This document shows, piece after piece, positions 1 through 5,582 of a stretch of 6,200 nucleotides of DNA; positions within the stretch are counted from its first letter, which is position 1, and each line of letters begins with the position of its first letter. The position numbers and the translations under genes were made by a program. The notes under the pieces are model-generated. The model saw only the letters and a list, made by a program, of their open reading frames with translations. It did not search any database and was not told where the DNA came from. This stretch comes from Planctomycetota bacterium. Lineage in GTDB: Bacteria; Planctomycetota; Planctomycetia; Pirellulales; Pirellulaceae. The stretch covers positions 1-6,200 of the forward strand of contig JAHWKS010000371.1 of the NCBI GenBank assembly GCA_019347795.1, given 5' to 3'.

Positions 1-2
1 CG

Positions 3-1502
3 AAAGAGATTGAAAAGCAGTGGCTGCACTACGAGAAAGATCTGGCGACGCTATCAATCTTCAATGACCAAGAGCGCAGGCTGGCCCGCGCGCTCGTGTG
101 GCGGCGAGTGAGCGAGATCTGGCGGAAGTCGCATGTCCCGGAAGGGAGCGTGCTGGGGCGCTTCGCCAAGAAGGACGATCGCGACCGCCTCCTTGAGTGC
201 GCGGAGAAGTGCGTGGAATTGGCGCCGGAGCACGCGTTTGCCTATCGGGCTCTGATCGAGGCTTTCGAAACGCTCGGCGATGACCCCGGCGCCGCGAAGG
301 CCCGCCGCCGACTATTGCAGCGCTTTCCCGACGACGCGGAAGCACATTCGTGGCTGCTCGCGTACTACCTGCTGTATGACGAGCCGCAGAAAGCTCTTGC
401 GCACGCGGAGCACGCGAGAAAGCTTCAGCCGCTCGACGAGTCGCTCAGGGCCGCCGCGGCCGAGGCCCGCGTCGCGCTGGCGCGGCAATTGGCGCTGGAG
501 GACCGCTTCGCCGAGGCGCGCGAGCAATTCGCCCTCGCGGAGCAAGTATTTCCGCCGAACAAGGAGGACTTCACCGTTCTCGCTTGCCGCGCCGTGCTCG
601 AGGAGCGTGCCGGAGACGAAGAGGCCGCCCAGCAGTGGCGCACGCGGGCGGGTGCGTCATTAGTCGAGGCTACTCCTTTGACGCTGGCCCTGGCGGCGGA
701 GACCCGCCGCTATAAACTGCCGGTTACGCGGGCCAAGCAGTGGAATGATCAGTGGAAGAAGGAACTCAAGCAAAAGTGCAACAGCGAAACGGCCGGCGCC
801 ATGTGCCGCCTGATGGCCAGGCGGCTGGTGGACGGCGCCGAGTACGTTGGCCGCTCAGGCCACATCAGCGAGTTGAAGAAGTACATTCGCCGCTGTACGC
901 GCGTCAAGTGGCGCGAGGAAGACCTGCGCCACGTCTGCCGATTCCTGCGCGAACTCTACGAGTCCGACCCGCGTGACAATCCGCGGCTTCTGGAGGATTG
1001 TCTCGACAAGGGGATGCGAGTTTTCCCGCAATCGCCGTTCTTTCACTTCCATCGCGGCGAATTGGAAGTGGAATTAGGGCCGTTTGATTGCGACCGCTAC
1101 CTGGCGCACGAGTGCTTCTCGAAGGCGGCCAAATACGCCGAGAACTCGCCGTTCCCCGAGGACGCATCGATTCTCGAGGACGCCCGGAAGCGGTTGACGT
1201 TCCTGGGAGAAGTCGGAATGCCGACGTCGCCGCCGTTCTCATTCATGGATCAGTTTTTCGAGTCGTCCTACGAGGACGACGATGATGACGACTGGGAGGA
1301 GGACGAGGAGCCGCTTTCGCCGGAAATGTTCGACCACCCCGCCGCGCGGGAACTGCTCGAGCTGATGGCCAAGAAGATGGGAATCGACCCCAACGCAGCC
1401 CTGGATGCCATGACGCGGGAGGATTTTGAACGCGACGGCGACCCGCTCCCCGGTCCGCATCCGCGAAAGGGCGCATCGCCGCACAGGTCCAAACGGAAGT
1501 AG
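3..1502 (+). CDS. TPR-repeat protein with acidic C-terminal tract, 5' end outside window
   Basis: The reading frame is open from the left edge, so the true start lies upstream. A GTG at 96 is in frame but is probably an internal valine, because coding-like sequence (KEIEKQWLHYEKDL) precedes it. 499 residues are visible. From about residue 50 to 220 there are degenerate helical-hairpin repeats of roughly 34 residues with TPR spacing (for example AYRALIEAFETLGD and AHSWLLAYYLL, with A/L/Y at packing positions and P at turns). The middle (about 230-400) is helical with scattered cysteines. A very acidic stretch follows at residues 424-436 (six Asp in a row, then W and EEDEE), and the tail ends in a basic HPRKGASPHRSKRK segment. 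TPR proteins are protein-binding scaffolds. I do not recognise a specific family. It lies 16 nt upstream of a J-protein gene and seems to belong to the same operon, so a chaperone-partner role is plausible but inferred. No signal peptide can be judged because the N-terminus is missing. Confidence 0.8.
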   Translation, partial: KEIEKQWLHYEKDLATLSIFNDQERRLARALVWRRVSEIWRKSHVPEGSVLGRFAKKDDRDRLLECAEKCVELAPEHAFAYRALIEAFETLGDDPGAAKARRRLLQRFPDDAEAHSWLLAYYLLYDEPQKALAHAEHARKLQPLDESLRAAAAEARVALARQLALEDRFAEAREQFALAEQVFPPNKEDFTVLACRAVLEERAGDEEAAQQWRTRAGASLVEATPLTLALAAETRRYKLPVTRAKQWNDQWKKELKQKCNSETAGAMCRLMARRLVDGAEYVGRSGHISELKKYIRRCTRVKWREEDLRHVCRFLRELYESDPRDNPRLLEDCLDKGMRVFPQSPFFHFHRGELEVELGPFDCDRYLAHECFSKAAKYAENSPFPEDASILEDARKRLTFLGEVGMPTSPPFSFMDQFFESSYEDDDDDDWEEDEEPLSPEMFDHPAARELLELMAKKMGIDPNAALDAMTREDFERDGDPLPGPHPRKGASPHRSKRK

Positions 1503-1518
1503 GAGCCGCAAGCAGCGG

Positions 1519-1812
1519 ATGAACGATCCCTATCAAATTCTCGGCATGTCGCCAGACGCCTCCGAAGCGGAGATCCGCCGGCGATACCTCGAGTTGGTGC
1601 GCGCCCATTCGCCGGACCGCGACCCGGAGCGGTTCAACGAGGTCCATGAGGCGTACAGCAGCCTGCGGGATCCGGTGGCGCGGATGGAGAAGCTTTTGTT
1701 CCAACCGGACCGCGCCGACACGCTGGCGTCGGTGCTGGCCGACGTGCGTCGCCGGCTGCGCGACGCGCGCCTCCCCACAGAGGTCCTGCTTTCGCTGGCG
1801 AAGAAATCATGA
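1519..1812 (+). CDS. Small J-domain protein with variant H-S-P-D motif
   Basis: A 97-residue DnaJ-type co-chaperone. J domains dock on Hsp70 and stimulate ATP hydrolysis. Residues 4-9 (PYQILG) and the helix II segment with YLELVRAH match the start of a J domain, and residues 39-51 (FNEVHEAYSSLRD) match helix III (consensus F-x-x-I-x-x-A-Y-x-x-L-x-D). The invariant HPD tripeptide of the II-III loop is replaced by H30-S31-P32-D33, an extra residue between H and P, and that loop is several residues shorter than in DnaJ. No Gly/Phe region, zinc domain or CTDs follow. Residues 53-97 are a separate helical tail. I chose the ATG at 1519 because the J-domain begins there and AGGAG lies at 1501-1505, although 13 nt away is long. 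The same frame extends up to 1426 but would run into the TPR gene. The gene overlaps the GrpE-like gene by 4 nt, fitting a KJE operon. Other HxPD forms with a following R-D-P-E may exist in this subfamily (recalled, not searched). Confidence 0.82.
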   Translation: MNDPYQILGMSPDASEAEIRRRYLELVRAHSPDRDPERFNEVHEAYSSLRDPVARMEKLLFQPDRADTLASVLADVRRRLRDARLPTEVLLSLAKKS

Positions 1813-2579
1813 CGGGGGAGGAGCAGGTCGAAGTCATCCTGGACGACTTTCGCCGCTGGCTGCACGAGGCGCAGTCCGCCGGCGCTGACCTGCGCGACTC
1901 GCACGAATCCCCCTCCGCGCCCGTTGGGCTGGGAGACGTGGTCGAGGCCTTCACCGCCTTGCGGCACGAGTTGAAGCTCCAAACCAAGAGCGCCCGGGGA
2001 TTGCAGGAGCAAGCGGCCTCGGCGATCGGGGCCATGCAGCAAGCCGCCGCGGCGCTGGCCGAGGCCCCAAAATCGCCCTCCCCAAGCGATGGGGACGGCC
2101 GCCGGATCGCCGCGGCGCTGGCCAACTTGCACGAGGCGCTGGAGCGCGGCGCCCGGGCGATCGCCGCCGCGCGCGAGGCGCTGGGCAGGACGCTCGCGGA
2201 TCAGGTCGCCTCGGCCCTGGAAGAGGAATATCGACGACTCCCGGCGTGGCGCCGCTGGGCGGCGCGGCCCTGGCGAGACAAGGCTGCCGCTGCTTGCCGC
2301 CGGCACGCCGCGCAGGCGTCGAGCGAAGCGTTCGATAACCTCGCCGACGGCTTCGCCATGATTCAAGCCCGCCTCGCCCGGGCGATGGAGGAGCAACTCG
2401 TGGAGCGTATTTCCTGTGTCGGCCGTCCGGCTGATCCGCATGCGATGACCGTCGTCGCGGTGGTGGATGATCCTGATCGGCCGGCGGGAGAAGTGGTCGA
2501 AGAAGTCCGCCCCGGCTATCGATGGAACGGCGAGGTGCTGCGCTTCGCCGAGGTCGCCGCGGTGCGGCAGAACCCGTAG
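1809..2579 (+). CDS. grpE: Long GrpE-like nucleotide exchange factor
   Basis: GrpE homodimers release ADP from DnaK through a C-terminal beta-domain placed after a long helix. Here residues 200-256 match that beta-domain well: ISCVGRPADPHAM, the VVEEV core at 229-233, PGY at 235-237 and VLR at 243-245, equivalent to the GrpE pattern G-x-V-x-x-E-x-x-x-G-Y-x-x-x-x-x-x-L-R. The N-terminal part differs from textbook GrpE. A helix around residues 42-68 (FTALRHELKLQTKSARG) is followed by Ala-rich helices and an unusual Trp/Arg/Pro segment at 145-157 (PAWRRWAARPWRD). The protein is 256 residues against about 190-200 in E. coli. The ATG at 1809 overlaps the J-gene stop (ATGA) and has no convincing Shine-Dalgarno upstream, so translation is probably coupled to the J gene. 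The Hsp70 gene starts 12 nt downstream. The GrpE call rests on the beta-domain and the neighbours. This may be a paralogue dedicated to the adjacent Hsp70, not the housekeeping GrpE. Confidence 0.85.
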   Translation: MTGEEQVEVILDDFRRWLHEAQSAGADLRDSHESPSAPVGLGDVVEAFTALRHELKLQTKSARGLQEQAASAIGAMQQAAAALAEAPKSPSPSDGDGRRIAAALANLHEALERGARAIAAAREALGRTLADQVASALEEEYRRLPAWRRWAARPWRDKAAAACRRHAAQASSEAFDNLADGFAMIQARLARAMEEQLVERISCVGRPADPHAMTVVAVVDDPDRPAGEVVEEVRPGYRWNGEVLRFAEVAAVRQNP

Positions 2580-2591
2580 GAGCGAACTGCG

Positions 2592-4382
2592 ATGGGCGAA
2601 GAACTGATTCTCGGCATCGACCTGGGGACCACCAACAGCGTGGTCGCCGTGATCCGAAACGGAGAGCCCGTGGTTCTCGGCGAAGGAGAGGACCGCCTGC
2701 TGCCGTCGGTGGTGGGACTCGGGCCCGACGGCGCCCTGCTCGTCGGCGCTCCGGCCCGCAACCAGGGGGTGCTGGCGCCGGACCGCACCGTCCGATCCAT
2801 CAAACGCAAGATAGGGCAGGAGACGAAAATCCAGCTGGGCGACCAGCAATACACGCCGCAGGAGATCTCGGCGATGATCCTTCGCACGCTCCGCCAGCGC
2901 GCGGAGAAACATCTCCATCTACCGGTCCGCAAGGCGGTGATCACCGTTCCCGCGTTCTTTGACGAGAACCAGCGTCAGGCGACGCGGGAAGGGGGCGAGC
3001 TGGCCGGTTTGGAGGTGATGCGGATCATCAACGAGCCGACCGCCGCCTCGCTCACGTACGACCCGACGCCGGACCGTCAGGAGCGGATCCTCGTGTATGA
3101 CCTGGGGGGCGGCACTTTTGACGTCTCCATCGTGTCGCTGGAGGAAGGGGTCGTGGAGGTGCTCGCCAGCCACGGCGATACGCACCTCGGGGGCGACGAC
3201 TTCGATCAACTGCTCCTGGATCACCTCTGCGATGAATTCGCCCGTGAGCATCGTCTCGACCCGCGCGATTCGCTGGCGGCCCGCTCTCGCCTCTTGCGGG
3301 CTGCGGAAGACGCCAAGAAGCAACTCTCGTTCGAGCCCTTTGTCACGCTTCAAGAGGAATTCTTGCTGGAGAGCAACGGCAAACCCCTCCATCTGCAGCG
3401 CGAGATCGCCCGCCGCGAATATGAAGAGTTGATCGAGCCCCTGATTCTGAAGACGCTGCGGTGCGTGGACGATGTCCTCGATGATGCGCACGTCGCCGCC
3501 AATCAATTGGACAAGGTCGTCCTGGTGGGAGGGGCCAGCCGCACTCCCCTGGTGCACCGGCTGCTTCAGGAGCAATTGGGGCAGCCGCTGCACTTCGAGG
3601 TCGATCCTGATCTGTGCGTGGCGATGGGGGCCGCAATTCAAGGCGGACTGATCGCCGGCATGGACGTGGGTCGCGTGCTGGTGGACATCACGCCCCACAC
3701 GCTCGGAATCCAAGCGATCGCCGAACTGCAGGGGCTTCCCTCGGTGAACGCCTTCTCGCCGGTCATCGAGCGCAATACGCCGCTGCCCGCCACGCGCACC
3801 CAAGTTTATCACACCAGTTACGACGGCCAGGAGGCTGCCGAAATCAACGTCTTTCAGGGCGAGGATCCCGACGTGCGGCACAACCAGCAGATCGGGCGGC
3901 TGATGCTCGAAGGGCTGGCCGACGCCCCGATGGGAAAAGAGATTCTCGTCCGCTTTCGCCTGGACCTGGACGGCTTGCTTCACGTGACCGCCGCAGAGCG
4001 GGCGACCGGGCTGGAGCAGCAGGCCCGGATCGAGAACGCGATGTCGCGATTCCGCGAAGAAGAGCAGGCGGCCGCCCGCCAACGATTGGCGATGGCCTTC
4101 GGTCACGTGGACGAGGTGGAGGCCGAGGCCGAACACGCCGAGGCGGCGTCCCAATCCGCCGGCGAGCCGTTGCCGGACGAATTGCGGCAGGCGGTGCACC
4201 AGGCGCAGGCCTTAATCGCGCGGGCCGAACAGCTTTCCGCCGCCGATCAAGAAGCTGATGACGACGAAATGGGAGAACTCGTCAACGCCCTGCGTACAGC
4301 CATCGCCGCTCGTTCCCTGGAAGACATCCAAGACATCACGGCGAAGCTGGATGACGTGATCTACTACCTGGAAGAGTTCTAA
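2592..4382 (+). CDS. dnaK: Hsp70 family chaperone (DnaK-like), short C-terminus
   Basis: A 596-residue ATP-dependent Hsp70 expected in the cytoplasm. The nucleotide-binding domain (about 1-360) carries phosphate-1 motif GIDLGTTNS (8-16), catalytic lysine K71 in SIKRKIG, P120 in VPAFF, E148 in INEPTAA, phosphate-2 motif DLGGGTFD (170-177) and the adenosine motif GGASRTP (313-319). The linker and substrate-binding beta domain begin at about D365 (DITPHTLGI) and run to [14 protein letters not shown] (460-472). A helical lid reaches the C-terminus, which ends in YYLEEF. Compared with E. coli DnaK (638 aa), two pieces are missing: about 25 residues between K71 and the phosphate-2 motif (the subdomain IB insert, also absent from Gram-positive DnaK) and the disordered tail after the lid. 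AGGAG at 2578-2582 sits 9 nt before the ATG. Co-encoded J and GrpE proteins imply a dedicated cycle. Genomes of this type commonly hold several Hsp70 genes, so this may be a paralogue and the symbol is generic. Confidence 0.95.
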   Translation: MGEELILGIDLGTTNSVVAVIRNGEPVVLGEGEDRLLPSVVGLGPDGALLVGAPARNQGVLAPDRTVRSIKRKIGQETKIQLGDQQYTPQEISAMILRTLRQRAEKHLHLPVRKAVITVPAFFDENQRQATREGGELAGLEVMRIINEPTAASLTYDPTPDRQERILVYDLGGGTFDVSIVSLEEGVVEVLASHGDTHLGGDDFDQLLLDHLCDEFAREHRLDPRDSLAARSRLLRAAEDAKKQLSFEPFVTLQEEFLLESNGKPLHLQREIARREYEELIEPLILKTLRCVDDVLDDAHVAANQLDKVVLVGGASRTPLVHRLLQEQLGQPLHFEVDPDLCVAMGAAIQGGLIAGMDVGRVLVDITPHTLGIQAIAELQGLPSVNAFSPVIERNTPLPATRTQVYHTSYDGQEAAEINVFQGEDPDVRHNQQIGRLMLEGLADAPMGKEILVRFRLDLDGLLHVTAAERATGLEQQARIENAMSRFREEEQAAARQRLAMAFGHVDEVEAEAEHAEAASQSAGEPLPDELRQAVHQAQALIARAEQLSAADQEADDDEMGELVNALRTAIAARSLEDIQDITAKLDDVIYYLEEF

Positions 4383-4756
4383 TGAATTCCGCCCCGCTCG
4401 AGTTGCTCCGGCGAGGCGAGTTCCTCTGCCCCGCCTGCGGTGCGCGGCAAGCGTGGTCCGACACTTGCCGCCGCTGCCGATGCAATCTGGACTTGTTCCA
4501 TCGCACGGCAGCGGCGCGGCTGGAAACGTGGCAGCGATGCCTTCGGCGCCTTACCGCCGGCGACGCCGCCGCGGCGCTGGTGGCCGCCGAGCAAGGCTAC
4601 GCTTTGGCGCCGACGCACGAAGCGGCTCGGCTTCTCGCCATGTGCCGACTCGTGAACCGCGATTTCTCGGGAGCGCTTGCCTTGCATCCAAGGGCGAACA
4701 GTTCGCCGGAGCCCGAAGGTGATGCGCCGGCAACGGCGCCACGGTATACTTACTAA
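4382..4756 (+). CDS. Small zinc-ribbon protein with TPR-like helical C-terminus
   Basis: A 124-residue protein with a four-cysteine zinc-ribbon at its N-terminus: C16-x2-C19 (CPAC) and C29-x2-C32 (CRRC), with an extra C34. Residues 40-105 form Ala/Leu-rich helices with TPR-like packing (AALVAAEQGYALAP, then EAARLLAMCRLVNRDFSGAL). The last about 20 residues are Pro/Ser-rich and probably disordered. Its start codon shares one base with the Hsp70 stop (TAATG), with GGAAGAG at 4370-4376 as a possible Shine-Dalgarno, so it is very likely translated with the Hsp70 and made in the same complex or pathway. I do not recognise a named family. By analogy, DnaJ carries its zinc module in the same polypeptide as the J domain. 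Here the J domain and a zinc module are encoded separately within one operon, so a role in client recognition or in Hsp70 or TPR-partner binding is possible but only inferred. It could equally be a fold-stabilising ribbon in an unrelated adaptor. Confidence 0.75.
   Translation: MNSAPLELLRRGEFLCPACGARQAWSDTCRRCRCNLDLFHRTAAARLETWQRCLRRLTAGDAAAALVAAEQGYALAPTHEAARLLAMCRLVNRDFSGALALHPRANSSPEPEGDAPATAPRYTY
4745..4750 (+). promoter_or_regulatory. Possible -10 element for the toxin-antitoxin pair
   Basis: TATACT is close to the sigma-70 -10 consensus and lies about 50 nt before the antitoxin ATG, within the last codons of the zinc-ribbon gene (Arg-Tyr-Thr-Tyr-stop). I see no good -35 hexamer at 16-18 nt upstream, so this may simply reflect the codons. 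A separate promoter for the pair makes sense biologically because the genes are unrelated to the upstream chaperone operon. Confidence 0.3.
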
Positions 4757-4775
4757 TGAATGCTTGGATTTGAGC

Positions 4776-4800
4776 TTCCGGAACAAGAGGGGAATGTCCC
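4776..4800 (+). promoter_or_regulatory. Antitoxin leader: TTCCGGAA palindrome and Shine-Dalgarno in a small inverted repeat
   Basis: An 8-bp perfect palindrome TTCCGGAA lies at 4776-4783. Directly after it is a purine-rich Shine-Dalgarno (AGAGGGGA, 4786-4793), 7 nt before the ATG at 4801. The end of the Shine-Dalgarno can pair with TCCC at 4797-4800 (GGGA, 3-nt loop, TCCC). The palindrome is a candidate operator and the hairpin could lower translation of the antitoxin. Both are short and could be chance. Confidence 0.35.
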
Positions 4801-5013
4801 ATGTCGAATTCGACGACCTTAGAACAACGCGTTGAGGCGCTCGAAAAACAAGTAGCCGAACTGATGGAGCGCATCATGAAGCCGCCGCCGACGAAGGACT
4901 GGAGAAGCACGATCGGCATGTTTACTAATGATCCGGTCATGAAAGTGATTGACGAGGAAGGACGCAAGATCCGGGAGGCGGAACGGGAGCAAGTCCGGCG
5001 TGATCGTTCTTGA
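4801..5013 (+). CDS. Coiled-coil antitoxin candidate of a VapBC-like pair
   Basis: A 70-residue, charged protein. Hydrophobic residues L7, V11, L14, V18, L21 and I25 follow a clean 4-3 heptad spacing, so residues 5-27 should form a dimerising coiled coil. A PPP break (28-30) leads to a DWRSTIGMFT core (33-42) and a charged helix (45-68) rich in Glu, Lys and Arg. I associate this core followed by an IDEEGRKIREAxR-like helix with small proteins found next to PIN-domain toxins; this is recall, not a search. No ribbon-helix-helix, AbrB or helix-turn-helix is visible, so how it would repress its own operon is unclear. In known VapB proteins the C-terminal part wraps the toxin and blocks its active site, and the charged helix here would suit that. 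AGAGGGGA at 4786-4793 supports the ATG. The 14-nt overlap with the PIN-domain gene and the gene order (antitoxin first) are the main evidence for the role. Confidence 0.72.
   Translation: MSNSTTLEQRVEALEKQVAELMERIMKPPPTKDWRSTIGMFTNDPVMKVIDEEGRKIREAEREQVRRDRS
4985..4989 (+). promoter_or_regulatory. Shine-Dalgarno that fixes the toxin start
   Basis: GGGAG lies 10 nt before a GTG at 5000-5002. This GTG immediately precedes the first PIN strand (IVLDTDH). An upstream ATG at 4949 in the same frame would add a 17-residue basic stretch that looks like out-of-frame antitoxin sequence and not like a PIN domain, so GTG 5000 is preferred. Confidence 0.55.
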
Positions 5014-5425
5014 TACGGATCACATTGTTGTTTTGAAAGACTCGCGAGGAAGCGAGCATGCGACGCTGACCGCGAAAATGGCGGCCTCGCCGGACCAGGA
5101 CTTCGTCACGGCGGTGATCACGCTGGAAGAGCAGATGCGGGGTTGGCTGGCGCTGACTCGCCGCCACAACGACGTTCGTCGTCAACTCTCGGCTTATGCG
5201 AAGCTGAACGAACTGGTCGATTACTTCAGCCGCTGGCCCCGGCTCTCGTTTGACAAACAGGCGGCCGACGAATTCGACAACCTGCGGCGCCAGAAGATCC
5301 GAGTCGCGATCATGGACCTGAAAATCGCCGCCACCGTTCTCGTCCATGGCGCAGTGCTGCTTTCCGCGAACCTGCGCGATTTTCAACAGGTTCCGAATCT
5401 TCACGTCGAAGACTGGCTGCACTGA
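5000..5425 (+). CDS. vapC: PIN-domain ribonuclease toxin, VapC family
   Basis: A 141-residue PIN-domain protein, normal VapC length. VapC toxins are Mg2+-dependent RNases that cleave specific tRNA or rRNA sites and stop translation until bound by their antitoxin. With the GTG start at 5000, the expected acidic residues are visible: D5 in IVLDTDH (strand 1), E43/E44 in TAVITLEE, D106 in IMDLKIAA, and D127 in NLRDFQQV, followed by the usual C-terminal pattern ending in VEDWLH. The active site therefore looks intact and the toxin is probably functional. It overlaps the antitoxin candidate by 14 nt, so translation is likely coupled and the antitoxin is made first. The pair stands between two unrelated transcription units. 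The RNA target cannot be read from the sequence. An alternative start at ATG 4949 would give 158 residues. Confidence 0.88.
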   Translation: MIVLDTDHIVVLKDSRGSEHATLTAKMAASPDQDFVTAVITLEEQMRGWLALTRRHNDVRRQLSAYAKLNELVDYFSRWPRLSFDKQAADEFDNLRRQKIRVAIMDLKIAATVLVHGAVLLSANLRDFQQVPNLHVEDWLH

Positions 5426-5582
5426 ACGGGAAATCGGCGGTTTTTTTCACTTCAGATTCGCCGGGGCAAGCTGCGCAAATTGCGCGGGCGGGCGGCATAT
5501 CCGTCAAAGTCGGAGCGCTTGCGGCGACGATGAAAGTCGCGGCCCCCCGCCTTCGCCGCCGGTACTCCTGCCTCGCCTCATC
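5426..5582. other. Non-coding gap between toxin and S49 lipoprotein genes
   Basis: 157 nt with no convincing gene. It contains a run of seven T at 5441-5447, 15 nt after the toxin stop, but I find no stable GC hairpin directly before it. A short palindrome lies at 5473-5485. It must contain the promoter of the S49 gene unless there is read-through, yet I see no clear -35/-10 pair and no Shine-Dalgarno in front of the ATG at 5583 (the 20 nt before it are pyrimidine-rich). An open frame starting at ATG 5530 translates to Arg/Cys-rich sequence and is a shadow of the S49 gene. Confidence 0.6.
5473..5485. repeat. 13-bp inverted repeat GCGCAA-A-TTGCGC
   Basis: Two 6-bp arms around a single central base make a near-palindrome of AT-containing sequence inside a GC-rich gap, about 100 nt before the S49 start. 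The geometry suits a dimeric DNA-binding protein better than an RNA hairpin, since the loop would be too small unless the inner pairs open. Only one copy is visible here. Confidence 0.35.

Noticed and set aside
96..98. GTG as start of the TPR protein
   Set aside because: The frame stays open and coding-like to the left edge, so this is more likely an internal valine of a gene that begins outside the window.
1426..1518. Upstream extension of the J protein to 1426
   Set aside because: The extra 31 residues overlap the TPR gene in another frame and are Arg-rich; the J domain starts at ATG 1519.
1533..2918. Long minus-strand open frame (461 codons) opposite the J, GrpE and Hsp70 genes
   Set aside because: It spans three well-supported + strand genes, its translation is Arg/Gly-rich without any motif, and long antisense frames are expected in GC-rich coding DNA.
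2919..4199. Long minus-strand open frame (426 codons) opposite the Hsp70 gene
   Set aside because: Antisense shadow of a clear Hsp70; no recognisable domain.
4949..4999. Upstream extension of the PIN toxin to ATG 4949
   Set aside because: It would overlap the antitoxin by 65 nt and add an Arg/Lys/Ser stretch; GTG 5000 has a Shine-Dalgarno and starts right at the first PIN strand.
5441..5447. Run of seven T as a rho-independent terminator for the toxin pair
   Set aside because: No stable GC stem directly precedes it; only a 5-bp CGGCG/CGCCG pairing that spans the T run is possible.
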